A stretch of DNA of 51,634 nucleotides from Nodosilinea sp. LEGE 06152. GTDB lineage: Bacteria; Cyanobacteriota; Cyanobacteriia; Phormidesmidales; Phormidesmidaceae. The notes beneath the pieces were generated by a model, which saw only the letters and a list, made by a program, of their open reading frames with translations, made no database searches and had not been told where the DNA came from. The DNA lies in contig NZ_JADEWR010000010.1 in assembly GCF_015207525.1 (NCBI RefSeq), positions 6,066-57,699 of the forward strand. The letters are read 5' to 3'. Below, in pieces: positions 18,346 to 27,548 of the stretch. The translations under genes and the position numbers were made by a program. Numbering within the stretch: the first letter of the stretch is position 1; each line of letters opens with the position of its first letter.

Positions 18346-18504
18346 CTATCGCTTAACGATAACCCACACAGCGTGAATGATGCCGGGAATATAACCCAAA
18401 AGAGTTAACAGGATGTTAAGCCAAAACTGAGCCCCAATTCCTTCCTGCAGGAAAACCCCTAGGGGCGGCAGCAAAATCGCAACCAAAATTCTAAAAAAGT
18501 CCAT
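18346..18504 (-). CDS. Pmp3 / UPF0057 small membrane peptide
   Basis: 52-residue hydrophobic peptide with two transmembrane helices. It opens MDFFRILVAILLPPLGVFLQEG, with FWLNILLTLLGYIPGIIHAVWVI following. This is the Pmp3/YqaE/Esi3 family, small stress-induced membrane proteins linked to membrane potential and salt or cold tolerance. The ATG at 18504 is preceded by a perfect AGGAGG, which confirms the start. It is shorter than the usual gene-finding cut-offs but unmistakable. A standalone gene divergent from the AI-2E permease. Confidence 0.93.
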   Translation of the reverse strand: MDFFRILVAILLPPLGVFLQEGIGAQFWLNILLTLLGYIPGIIHAVWVIVKR

Positions 18505-18934
18505 AAAGCCTCCTTTTACATAGCTTCTCTCATCACTAAATTAAAGAGGATAATTGACCCGTTTCCATCCTTCTTTGGGCGGTAATTTAATCTGTAAAAA
18601 GGCATAACCTAGAACTGTATGATTCTTGAGAAGGATGACTATCTTAAGAAAGCAGACAACAATATTAGTCAGATGATTTAGATTCGGTTAATTAACCCTG
18701 AGGGTGATGTCCAGTTTGCTTCCTATTTCCTCAGCTTGCTCGTTCAGGCCCTTGGATTCAAGCTCTACTGAGCTAGCTTCGACGGAAACGGTTTGGGAGG
18801 GGCGATCGCTGCCCACCCTGATCAGCCGAGAGGCAGGGCGAATCGAGAGCCGAATGAATCGGAAGTAGATAGGTGAAGTTTGGCGTTGGTTCCTAATCCG
18901 TTCTCACTGCGTTTACACGATAGGGGAACTTCCA
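18505..18934. other. Divergent intergenic region
   Basis: About 430 bases between the Pmp3 gene and the AI-2E permease. A minus-strand 42-codon open frame from GTG at 18816 to 18688 is protein-like but has no family or ribosome site. No other feature is supported. Confidence 0.4.
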
Positions 18935-19954
18935 TTGAAATTTAGCCAGTGGTTGAGTTTAGTCATTCTAGGGGTTTGCCTCTACATTTTTTGGCAAATT
19001 CGCACCGTATTGCTGCTGGCTTTAGCTGCTGTTACCTTCGTCGTTGTGCTCAACCGCGCGGTCAGGCTGCTGCAAAAGCGTATTGCCGATCGCAGGGTGG
19101 CAGTTTTAATTTTGGTTGTCTCTGTTCTGCTGGTTTTGGGCGGGTTTGGGGCGATTATTGTACCGCCCTTTTTTAGTCAGCTTCAGGCAATCATTGACCT
19201 CACCAGTCAAGTGGTCAATCGAGCACAAACCTGGGTTCTCAACCTAGGAGACACTATACCGGGCTTTGCCATAGACGATTTGCAAAGTCTTGAAGCCATC
19301 CTAGATCGGCTTCAGACCCTGAACCTGGAAATGATATTTGGGCGATTTTTTACCTGGTTTTCGAATACCCTCACGATCGCGCTTAATCTGCTTTTGGTGA
19401 CGGTACTGATCATCATGATATTGATGAATCCAAAAGCCTATCGAGGTATTTTTCTCAAGCTCTTTCCGTCGTCTCGTCGGCAGCAGGTAAGCCATGTGCT
19501 AGACAACTGTGAAGAGGCAATCTCAGGCTGGTTTATCGGTATTCTCTTCAATATGACGATCATTGCCACGATGAGCATGATCGGCCTTTGGGTTTTGGGT
19601 ATTCCTCTCGCGTTCGCCAATGGACTGCTGGCCGGGCTGTTGGCCTTTATTCCTAACCTTGGCCCTTTTTTGAGCGTGCTTCCCCCCGCCGCGATCGCGC
19701 TGCTGGAGGCCCCCTGGAAAGCGATCGCGGTGGTCATTTTATACGTTGTGATTCAGCAAATCGAAAGCAACATTTTGACTCCGCTGGTGATGAAAAAGCA
19801 GGTTTCGCTGCTGCCAGCGGTAACGCTGCTGTCTCAGGTGGTGTTTGCCGTGTTGTTTGGCTTTTTGGGCCTGCTGCTGGCCCTGCCGCTAACGCTGATT
19901 ATTCAACAGTGGGTAAACGAGTTTGTGGTCAAAGGCTTTTTAGACCAGCATTAG
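18935..19954 (+). CDS. AI-2E family transporter (PerM-like permease)
   Basis: 339-residue polytopic membrane protein. It has two N-terminal helices (LVILGVCLYIFWQIRTVLLLALAAVTFVVVLNRAVR and VAVLILVVSVLLVLGGFGAII) and a soluble helical region (about 95-150). The conserved C-terminal core includes GIPLAFANGLLAGLLAFIPNLGPFLSVLPPAAIALL and NILTPLVMKKQVSLLPAVTLLSQVVFAVLFGFLGLLLALPLT, the PF01594 signature. The family covers AI-2 exporters and Na+/H+ antiporter-like proteins; the substrate here is unknown. The start codon is TTG at 18935 with GGGGAAC upstream. Family firm, substrate open. Confidence 0.92.
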   Translation: MKFSQWLSLVILGVCLYIFWQIRTVLLLALAAVTFVVVLNRAVRLLQKRIADRRVAVLILVVSVLLVLGGFGAIIVPPFFSQLQAIIDLTSQVVNRAQTWVLNLGDTIPGFAIDDLQSLEAILDRLQTLNLEMIFGRFFTWFSNTLTIALNLLLVTVLIIMILMNPKAYRGIFLKLFPSSRRQQVSHVLDNCEEAISGWFIGILFNMTIIATMSMIGLWVLGIPLAFANGLLAGLLAFIPNLGPFLSVLPPAAIALLEAPWKAIAVVILYVVIQQIESNILTPLVMKKQVSLLPAVTLLSQVVFAVLFGFLGLLLALPLTLIIQQWVNEFVVKGFLDQH

Positions 19955-20081
19955 ACCAGCGGTAGGGCACCCGCATCCTCATCGTGCGAACTGCCCAAGT
20001 GGTGCTCCTGCGTCCCGTATTCATAGAGACGCAGGAGCGCTGGCGCAATAGCAACAGGATTTGGACTAGACCCGGCCCGCC

Positions 20082-21056
<975 letters not shown>

Positions 21057-21096
21057 GGTTTAACTCCTGATTTACGTTTTGCTTAGTGGGTAAGCA

Positions 21097-21537
21097 CTAA
21101 TGCTGTTCGGCAAAGACTTCTTTGACAGCGGTCATGCCGTTAAGGGCCGCCGGAAACCCGGCATAGACGGCCATCTGAATCACGACTTCGATAATTTCTT
21201 CACGGCTACAGCCCACGTTGAGCGCTGCTTGAAGGTGAACTTTGAGCTGAGGTTTGGCGTTGCCCAGGGCGGTTAGAGCTGCGATCGTGGCAATTTCTCG
21301 AGATTTCAAATCCAGCCCAGGCCGACTATAGATATCACCAAAGGGAAACTCAATTACGTAACGAGCCAAGTCAGGGGCGATGTCTTGAAGACTGGCGATC
21401 ACCTGTTCTCCGGCGGCTCCATCAATGGCGGTGAGCTGCTGCCACCCCCGCTTAAACCGGGCTGTGTCGGTATCAGGCCGATTCTCCTTTGGAGAGGCTT
21501 CGCCAATGAGTTTGGGGCGGTGTTTTGAGTGAGTCAT
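21097..21537 (-). CDS. Carboxymuconolactone decarboxylase-like protein
   Basis: 146-residue protein of the AhpD-like/CMD alpha-helical fold. The core (about 70-140) reads DLKSREIATIAALTALGN, QLKVHLQAALNVGCSREEIIEVVIQMAVYAGFPAALNGM, the CMD family pattern with a single Cys rather than the CxxC of AhpD. The first ~25 residues are polar and overlap the upstream MerR gene by 65 bases in another frame. No internal ATG would give a full domain. Members include true 4-carboxymuconolactone decarboxylases and peroxide-related proteins; next to AKR a detoxification role is inferred. Confidence 0.87.
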   Translation of the reverse strand: MTHSKHRPKLIGEASPKENRPDTDTARFKRGWQQLTAIDGAAGEQVIASLQDIAPDLARYVIEFPFGDIYSRPGLDLKSREIATIAALTALGNAKPQLKVHLQAALNVGCSREEIIEVVIQMAVYAGFPAALNGMTAVKEVFAEQH

Positions 21538-21910
21538 TTAGAGTTACCTCTAGCTCGCTATAGTGCTGAATCTTCCAGTCGATGACGGCAAGGTTGTCTT
21601 GCAGCTGCTGAATCTGGGCCAACACCGCTTCGCGGTGCGATTCCAACATTTGCCGTCGACGGTGAAACCCGGAGTCAGGCTGAGACCTGACTAGCTCCGC
21701 ATACTGCTGCATCTGACGAATGGGCATGCCGGTCAGCCGCAGCTTGTTTAAAAACTCAATCCAGCGCAGATCGTTGGCCGAGTAGCGCCGATGGCCACTG
21801 GTCGAGCGACCAATGGGTGCAATCAAATCGCAGCGTTCGTAGTAGCGCAGGGTGTGTACGCTAAGTCCGGTGGCCTGAGCGACCTGCTGAATGGTGAGTT
21901 CTGGTTCCAT
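21473..21910 (-). CDS. MerR-family transcriptional regulator
   Basis: 145-residue DNA-binding regulator. Residues 4-70 form the winged helix: LTIQQVAQATGLSVHTLRYYERCDLIAPIGRS, then GHRRYSANDLRWIEFLNKLRLTGMPI. A long dimerisation helix follows (about 80-125). No metal-binding cysteine cluster is seen near the C-terminus, so it belongs with the YyaN/AdhR-like effector type rather than metal sensors. It heads the operon with the CMD and AKR genes, and its own promoter carries the operator, so autoregulation is expected. Confidence 0.93.
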   Translation of the reverse strand: MEPELTIQQVAQATGLSVHTLRYYERCDLIAPIGRSTSGHRRYSANDLRWIEFLNKLRLTGMPIRQMQQYAELVRSQPDSGFHRRRQMLESHREAVLAQIQQLQDNLAVIDWKIQHYSELEVTLNDSLKTPPQTHWRSLSKGESA

Positions 21911-21916
21911 AGCTGC

Positions 21917-21947
21917 ACCTTAAAGGTTAGAGCGCACTCTAAGTCAA
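21917..21947 (-). promoter_or_regulatory. MerR-type promoter/operator
   Basis: Read on the minus strand: -35 TTGACT (21942-21947), a 19-base spacer and -10 TAAGGT (21917-21922). The spacer contains the palindrome TTAGAGTGCGCTCTAA (21927-21942). The overlong spacer with a dyad is the hallmark of MerR activation by DNA distortion. It lies just upstream of the MerR start. Confidence 0.88.
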
Positions 21948-22284
21948 GCGATTTTGGCTGCAACTTGCGATCGCTCAGCCCCTAAGCGGTGAGACTAGGT
22001 TGAAAACTAACCGCTAGCCGTGCTGCTCGTAGCTAAACCATCAACCATCATTCATACTAACGACTCAAACAAAGCGCTGTCTCAATTCTCCTCGTTTTTT
22101 ATGTCTAAACAAGTCTTCTTTATTTTTTTAGAACAGTCAAAAATCTAATTTGAGTTGAGCACTGTCGTCTGTTACATCATCCCTATGGGATAAAATTGGC
22201 TTGCTTAGAGCTAATCAAGACCACCTTGTTTTGAGTTCACAATGTGGGTCTGCTTATACCTTAGGTAACTATTTACTGTAGTTT
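21948..22284. other. Intergenic region
   Basis: About 340 bases between divergent transcripts (MerR operon and cytochrome-b-like gene). AT-rich around 22080-22150. No clear promoter or small gene beyond the MerR operator. Confidence 0.4.
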
Positions 22285-23004
22285 ATGAAAGCAACACAAC
22301 CCTATCAGCCTCTGCTCCTGCGAATTTTGCATGGTTTGACGGGGCTATTTTTAATAGCGGCAATCTTAACCGCCTTCTGGACCTACGATACCTACGATGG
22401 CCGCTGGGGCAGAATTCCTTTGCCCGTATTCAAAGATATTGAAGGAATCCACGGCACCTTTGGCCTGTGGACATTACTAATCTTTCCGGCCTTTGTTGTC
22501 TATGCATTTCACCGCGGGCAGCGGCGGCTGGTACAGCCCAACTCAGTCGCTCAGCTGGTTCAGGTCGGTCAGCCCGTTTGGTGGTATACCCTCAACCGAT
22601 TTACCAACACACTGGCTCTTTTAGCCCTTACCTTTGCCCTCTTTAGCGGCAAAATGATGGACGAAACCTGGCTGCCCAAAGGAGAACTGCAGCATCGTTG
22701 GTATTACATCCATCTGATATCGTGGGTGGTGATGGTGGCTGCGATCGCATTACATCTATTAATGAATGCGAAAGTGGGCGGAACACCCCTGCTGCTGTCC
22801 ATACTGTCACGAGAAATACGCGATCAAGATAGTCCAAAGCTTTGGCCCGAGCATCTTTCGCAGTGGTGGTTAGCCGTTAAAAAAGGAGCCTGGACAACCT
22901 GGTTTCAACCCATTTCGGGCTTGATCATTTTAGAGATAGTTATTTTGAGCAGTATTTTTGTTGCCTGGGTTCTTCCGTTATTGAAAAAGGCCGTCGAATT
23001 TTAG
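22285..23004 (+). CDS. Cytochrome b561/b-type membrane protein
   Basis: 239-residue protein with four or five transmembrane helices. Histidines in predicted helices, H16 (LLRILHGLTG), H57 (GIHGTFG), H144 (YIHLISW) and H158 (IALHLLMN), are placed as for two b-type hemes, as in the cytochrome b/b6 domain family of electron carriers. It would transfer electrons across the cytoplasmic or thylakoid membrane; donor and acceptor are unknown. It is followed after 114 bases by a seven-helix protein that may be co-transcribed. Confidence 0.8.
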   Translation: MKATQPYQPLLLRILHGLTGLFLIAAILTAFWTYDTYDGRWGRIPLPVFKDIEGIHGTFGLWTLLIFPAFVVYAFHRGQRRLVQPNSVAQLVQVGQPVWWYTLNRFTNTLALLALTFALFSGKMMDETWLPKGELQHRWYYIHLISWVVMVAAIALHLLMNAKVGGTPLLLSILSREIRDQDSPKLWPEHLSQWWLAVKKGAWTTWFQPISGLIILEIVILSSIFVAWVLPLLKKAVEF

Positions 23005-23118
23005 GCGAATTTTGGGCTTAGTCAGCGGGCAACTCGAACGACTTTGGGCTGTACTATACCCCATGCTCAATGGCTAGAATGGCTGTTTGGCTCAGCTCAG
23101 CCCAATCTACGGTCTCTG

Positions 23119-23802
23119 ATGGCGGAACCGATAACGACCCTAACTGACTATGCGATCGCATTAGAGTGTCTGCTATTTGCGGCCTGGCTGCTGGGTCAAG
23201 GCTGGGTTGCAAGGCTCTGGGCAATGGCCTTTATCAACGTCGGAGGAGCAGCCTTTCTGGGCGGCACGCTGCACGGGTTTGCGCCCCAGTTGGTTTGGGA
23301 ACAACGCCTCTGGCTCTGGCATGGCATGGTGCTGGCCCTAGCGATCGCCAGCCTTTGTATTCTCGTTGCCGTTGCTCTGTCGGTACACCAGCGCTGGCGC
23401 GTCGGGCTGCTGCTGCTGGCGATCGCCAAACTAGCCCTGGTACTCAGGCTAGGCACCAGTTCCTGGGCCTTTGCCGTCAGCGTTGCCGACTACCTGAGCG
23501 CCCTGGCCACTGTGCTGCTGGTTCAGCTCGGGCAGCTGAACCAGCAGCACCGCCTTTCGCCAAAGCAGCGCCCAAATCCAGACTTGGTCTGGATGGCCAC
23601 AGGCCTCGCTACCTCCGGGCTGGCCGCCAGCGCTCTGCTCATCCCTCAGTCTCAAGCTTTACCCCTCAGCCCCCTGGCCGTCTACCACCTGGTGCAGATG
23701 GTGGCGCTGTACTGCATTTACCGTAGCGCTAGGGCTACAGGCCAGATCAAAGGGCGCGATCGCATCGGGCTAGAGCGATCGCGGAGGCGACCCAGGCCGT
23801 AA
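23119..23802 (+). CDS. Seven-helix membrane protein (DUF6962-like)
   Basis: 227 residues from the ATG at 23119; a 25-codon upstream extension is possible but lacks support. Seven hydrophobic segments are visible, beginning TDYAIALECLLFAAWLLGQG. The third helix has LWHGMVLALAIASLCILVAVAL, and the last reads AVYHLVQMVALYCIYRSARA. Histidines in HGF, WHGM and YHLVQM fall at helix ends, a pattern resembling DUF6962 and the ceramidase/YPC1 superfamily. The basic C-terminal tail is encoded by two HIP1 octamers and may be low-constraint. Function unknown. Confidence 0.65.
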   Translation: MAEPITTLTDYAIALECLLFAAWLLGQGWVARLWAMAFINVGGAAFLGGTLHGFAPQLVWEQRLWLWHGMVLALAIASLCILVAVALSVHQRWRVGLLLLAIAKLALVLRLGTSSWAFAVSVADYLSALATVLLVQLGQLNQQHRLSPKQRPNPDLVWMATGLATSGLAASALLIPQSQALPLSPLAVYHLVQMVALYCIYRSARATGQIKGRDRIGLERSRRRPRP

Positions 23803-23850
23803 CTTAACTAAGTCGTTGTGCTTTTGAAAAACTGTCAGAAACTAAGCCAC

Positions 23851-23896
23851 ATTAACTGGAGTGCACCACTATTAAACGTGACGCACTCCAGTTAAT
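23851..23896. terminator. 14-bp inverted repeat between convergent genes
   Basis: ATTAACTGGAGTGC (23851-23864) is an exact complement of 23883-23896 with an 18-base loop. It separates the DUF6962-like gene and the cyAbrB gene and could act as a bidirectional transcript end, though T-runs are short. Confidence 0.55.
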
Positions 23897-23973
23897 CCTT
23901 AGCAAGCTGTGGAGATGCTCTCAATCTGTCTCACAGGTGAGGAATTGCTGTATTAAGCTACCCCAGCTCAGGC

Positions 23974-24366
23974 CTATTCTTCTCCTTCTTCGTTGCCTTC
24001 ACTGTCGAGCTTGACCAGGCGAATGTGCTTGTACCCAAGCTTGATTTGAAACTCATCACCCGTCTTGAGGCCCATTTCTTGGGTGTAGGCGGCCCCAATT
24101 ACAATCTGACCGTTTTTATGGACCGTGACGCTGTAGGATGCTTCTCGACCCCGACCATCTTTAGTTTTTTCGGGCTCAAGTTGAATGCCCTTGGCCGACA
24201 GCAGCGCATCATAAAACTCGGCCAGGTTCACGCGAACTTGACCATCTTTGCCGACGGTGTAGTAGCCGCATTCCTTAGCAAGTTCGCGCTTAGTCAGACC
24301 ATCATTTTCTTTGACCTTCGCCAGAAGCTCTTTGCCTGTCAAAGATTCCTTACTTTTTACTGCCAT
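23974..24366 (-). CDS. cyAbrB-type transcriptional regulator
   Basis: 130-residue protein from the ATG at 24366 (another ATG lies four codons upstream). The N-terminal half is a helical domain particular to cyanobacteria (LTGKELLAKVKENDGLTKRELAKECGYYTVGKDG). The C-terminal half is an AbrB-like swapped-hairpin domain (YSVTVHKNGQIVIGAAYTQEMGLKTGDEFQIKLGYKHIRLVKL), followed by an acidic tail. cyAbrB proteins regulate carbon/nitrogen balance, hydrogenase and other genes as nucleoid-like regulators. Which of the cyAbrB1/2 paralogues this is cannot be settled here. Confidence 0.9.
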   Translation of the reverse strand: MAVKSKESLTGKELLAKVKENDGLTKRELAKECGYYTVGKDGQVRVNLAEFYDALLSAKGIQLEPEKTKDGRGREASYSVTVHKNGQIVIGAAYTQEMGLKTGDEFQIKLGYKHIRLVKLDSEGNEEGEE

Positions 24367-24407
24367 AGTTTCAAACATCCGTAGGGTACACGTTGAAATT
24401 CGTGATG

Positions 24408-24469
24408 ATCGTTAGACGAGTCGCTTTAGGATCTTTTAGTACGTTTGCCCTGTCACTCTATCTAACGAT
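24408..24469. promoter_or_regulatory. 9-bp inverted repeat upstream of cyAbrB
   Basis: ATCGTTAGA (24408-24416) and TCTAACGAT (24461-24469) are exact complements 44 bases apart in the leader of the cyAbrB gene. An operator or leader hairpin is possible. Confidence 0.35.
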
Positions 24470-24886
24470 GCAAAGGAAGGCTTAGAACCTTCTTTGTCGA
24501 TTCCACATTGATTATAGTTACGAATAGGCTAAATAGTTCCTATATTCAAGATCGATATTCATGAAAAAACCGCGATCGCCTCGATTTATACTGTCTAGTC
24601 TACCAACCTCTTCACGCCGTGGGTCGTTTTGGCTCAGGTAAAATTTGTAGAGTAAGTCGCTTTAATAGCTGTGCCAGCGGTCGGCGAAACCAAGGATAGC
24701 CGATTTTGTCAATTAATGATTAGCTCAAAATGAGGTCTATCGAAAGGGCTGAAGCTGCTTAGGCGCAATCTGTCGATTCACCCTAAGAGTAAACAGCCGC
24801 AGCGGGCTGTCAACCCCCGACCGAGCAGGCGGTGGGGCAAGGGCCAAAAAAGATTTTCAAGAATGCCCTGAAGCAGTTTTGAAGCA
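24470..24886. other. Intergenic region
   Basis: About 415 bases between the cyAbrB leader and the 3' end of gpmA. No supported gene or terminator; one HIP1 site near 24573. Confidence 0.4.
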
Positions 24887-25591
24887 TTACTGGGTCAGAA
24901 CTGCTTTGTTGGTAAACGCTCCATCGGCATCTACGTCGTACACGATAGGCACGCCCGTGGCCAGTTCTAAGCTGGCTACCTCAGCTTCGCCCAGGCGATC
25001 GATGTACATCAGGATCGAACGTAAAGAATTGCCGTGCGCTGCCACCAATACGTTTTTCCCGGCCTGAAGTTCTGGCAGAATAGCCTGCGTAAAAAAAGGA
25101 ACCGTCCGCTTGACCGTATCGGCCAAACTCTCGCCCCCAGGTGGTCGCACGTCGTAGGAACGCCGCCAGAGGTGAACTTGTTGTTCACCAAACTTTTCTG
25201 ACATTTCGGCTTTATTCAACCCCTGGAGGTCGCCGTAGTAGCGCTCGTCTAGGGCCGGAGAACGAATGATCTTGAGTTCCTTCTCGGGTTCGCCAATGTG
25301 ACGATCCCAACCGTGCCAGTCAGGCTCCGCCGGATCGTGCCAGATGTACGGCATGCGATCGCCGCGTACCTCATCACATTCCGTCAGGCAAACGATCGCT
25401 GTTTCGATCGCCCGAATTAGCATACTGGTGAAACAGATATCGATGGTGTAGCCCGCATCGCGCAACTTACACGAAGCAATGGTTGCCTCTGCCCGCCCCC
25501 GCTCGCTCATGGGTACGTCAACCCAGCCCGTGAATTTATTGGCCGCATTCCACAGACTTTGCCCGTGGCGAATCAAAATGAGTTTGGCCAT
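24887..25591 (-). CDS. gpmA: 2,3-bisphosphoglycerate-dependent phosphoglycerate mutase
   Basis: Interconverts 3- and 2-phosphoglycerate in glycolysis/gluconeogenesis. 234 residues, the usual dPGM length. LILIRHGQSLWN carries the phospho-accepting H9. GWVDVPMSERGRAEA, FTSMLIRAIETA, LDERYYGDLQGLNKAEMSEKFGEQQVHLWRRSYDVRPPGGESL and AAHGNSLRSILMY (second catalytic His) are all dPGM signatures, distinguishing it from generic histidine phosphatases. It is monocistronic with its own leader. Firm. Confidence 0.94.
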   Translation of the reverse strand: MAKLILIRHGQSLWNAANKFTGWVDVPMSERGRAEATIASCKLRDAGYTIDICFTSMLIRAIETAIVCLTECDEVRGDRMPYIWHDPAEPDWHGWDRHIGEPEKELKIIRSPALDERYYGDLQGLNKAEMSEKFGEQQVHLWRRSYDVRPPGGESLADTVKRTVPFFTQAILPELQAGKNVLVAAHGNSLRSILMYIDRLGEAEVASLELATGVPIVYDVDADGAFTNKAVLTQ

Positions 25592-25768
25592 AGGGTGCCG
25601 TGGGGTAATAGACGGATAAGGGGTTCAGCAGATTAAATCTACCTTCTTTATAGTAAAAGAAGACGTCAATTAAGACGGTAGTGGCCAATTGTCAAATACG
25701 ACCCGCCTGCTGTAGGCGCTTTGAAGGCATAGTAGGCTAAACGAAACGGCAATAGAGTTTTATATGCC

Positions 25769-27067
25769 ATGGCTGCTCAAAAAATTTTGCTGGTTGCCCT
25801 TGGCTCTACCGGCGATGTCATGCCAATGTGTGCCCTGGCCCAGGGTTTAAAGCAGGCGGGCTATCGACCCAAGCTGATTACCCACTCAGGATTTCAGACG
25901 CTAGTAGAGGCTTACGGGTTTGAATTTGCCTCTCTGGCCGGGGACTACCGCCAATTTTTCAACTCCGAGGAAGGACATCGCTTTGTGCGGGGCGAGTTTT
26001 TACCGTGGATGTCGGTGCCGCAGTTTCAAGCCAATTTGCCCACTCAGCTAGAGCAGGTTTTAGCCGCCGCCCACGACGTTGCCGCCATCGTTACAGGGCC
26101 GCTGTCGCTCTGGGTGTACCACATTGCTGAAAAGCTCAACCTCCCCATGGTTGTCACTTCAGCCATTCCCATTGCTGAAACAGGCTATTTTCCATTTGTC
26201 GATTTTGGTGAAGTTCCAAGCTCGGTGAACGCTTTGCAGGCGGCCCTTAATCGAGCTAGCTACGGATTGGTCAGTCTGCTGGGCTGGCCCAAGGATCAAG
26301 ACATTATCAACCGCTTTCGAGCCGCGCATCAGCTGCCCGAACTGTCGCTGCTGGGACCGCGCTTTCGGTTGTCTCAGCCCAAAATTTTGCAGCACATCCC
26401 AATCCTGCACCTCTACAGTGAAGCCGTGCTGCCTGCCCCACCCGATTGGGCAGAGTCTTCCCATCCCACCTATGTGACGGGCTACTGTTTTGTAACGCCG
26501 CTCAGTCCCTATCAACCAACCGCAGAACTGGAGGCGTTTTTGGCCGCTGGTGAGCCACCTGTAGCCATTGGCTTTGGCAGTATGGCGGTCGATGACCCGC
26601 CAAGAATGGCTCGGCTGCTGCTGGAGGCGGTGCAACTGGCCCAGGTGAGAGCCCTCTGGATAGCGGGCTGGGGCGACAACCAGAGCGGCTACTTGACCGA
26701 ACAGGTTTACGCGGTTCAGTCCATTCCCCACGACTGGATTTTGCCACGCTGTGCGGCGGTTGTGCACCACGGAGGCTCAGGTACCGTGGCGGCCGGGTTG
26801 CGGGCGGGCATACCAGCGGTGGTTGTGCCGTTCTTTGGCGATCAGCCGGCCTGGGGAAGGCGCTTAAACTATTTGGGGGTGGCTCCACCGCCCATTCCCG
26901 TGCGGCAGCTGACGGCACAAAACCTGGCGGCGGCAATTCGAGGGGCCTTAGATACGCCCTCTATGGGGCAGCAGGCCAGCAAAATCGCCGCCGCTATTCG
27001 CTCTGAGCAAGGAGTAAACCAAGCCGCTAGTATAATCGACGATTTTGTCAGCTCAGCCGGTTGGTAG
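25769..27067 (+). CDS. UGT-type (GT1) glycosyltransferase
   Basis: 432-residue GT-B enzyme. N-terminal acceptor domain: ILLVALGSTGDVMPMCALAQGLKQAGYRPKLITH. The C-terminal donor domain has IGFGSMAVDDPPRMARLLLEA and the UDP-sugar signature HHGGSGTVAAGLRAGIPAVVVPFFGDQPAWGRRL near residue 332. The closest groups are sterol 3-beta-glucosyltransferases and macrolide/MGT glycosyltransferases; here it may glucosylate a sterol-like, hopanoid or carotenoid acceptor. No signal peptide. Enzyme class firm, acceptor unknown. Confidence 0.9.
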   Translation: MAAQKILLVALGSTGDVMPMCALAQGLKQAGYRPKLITHSGFQTLVEAYGFEFASLAGDYRQFFNSEEGHRFVRGEFLPWMSVPQFQANLPTQLEQVLAAAHDVAAIVTGPLSLWVYHIAEKLNLPMVVTSAIPIAETGYFPFVDFGEVPSSVNALQAALNRASYGLVSLLGWPKDQDIINRFRAAHQLPELSLLGPRFRLSQPKILQHIPILHLYSEAVLPAPPDWAESSHPTYVTGYCFVTPLSPYQPTAELEAFLAAGEPPVAIGFGSMAVDDPPRMARLLLEAVQLAQVRALWIAGWGDNQSGYLTEQVYAVQSIPHDWILPRCAAVVHHGGSGTVAAGLRAGIPAVVVPFFGDQPAWGRRLNYLGVAPPPIPVRQLTAQNLAAAIRGALDTPSMGQQASKIAAAIRSEQGVNQAASIIDDFVSSAGW

Positions 27068-27071
27068 CGTG

Positions 27072-27486
27072 CTAAACAACGGCAAATAGCATGGCTGGTG
27101 GGTTAATTCGGCCCGCTGAATTGGGCTGTTCAAAGTCATAGAAGAAAACCCGCGCTTTGTCATTTCTCGTTTGGCAGATGTAGTTAGAGCAGTTGTCAAA
27201 TCCGGTTTGAGGTTTTTCGTTATACAGAAAAAACTCTTTCGTTCGACGGAAGGCCGAAGCATAGCTGGCCCATATCCTTTAAAAAGAAGCGTGTATTGTC
27301 AATTCCGTTGTGTGGCGCTAAAGCCCAGCCCAGCGGCTTGAGCTGATGGCCCTAACCTCCGCGCTTTGCCTTTCAAAACTGAAAGAAATCAGCGTCAGGT
27401 TCAGCGTTGTTCAGCTCTAGGTTTTGCCAATTAGCTGCCCCGATCGCTGGCGAAAGGCGCTGGCGAAGCGAGAATTGTTGCTCCAT
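27072..27486 (-). pseudogene. Probable decayed gene of unknown family
   Basis: Minus-strand peptides in three successive frames look protein-like. An ATG at 27486 opens a 37-codon frame (MEQQFSLRQRLSPAIGAANW... ending DADFFQF, stop at 27373). Then LKPLGWALAPHNGIDNTRFF and KDMGQLCFG follow. A frame change then gives SYASAFRRTKEFFLYNEK, QTGFDNCSNYICQTRNDKAR and VFFYDFEQPNSAGRINPPAM to a stop at 27072. Stops and frameshifts separate them. I do not recognise the family. Confidence 0.35.
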
Positions 27487-27548
27487 TCTTTTGACTGGCG
27501 GCCTTTAACCTTACGACCTTGCTCAATAACCACAAAAGATTTTGTCCT

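Noticed and set aside
18688..18816. 42-codon minus-strand open frame (VGSDRPSQTVSVEASSVELE...)
   Set aside because: Protein-like composition but only a GTG start, no ribosome site and no recognised family.
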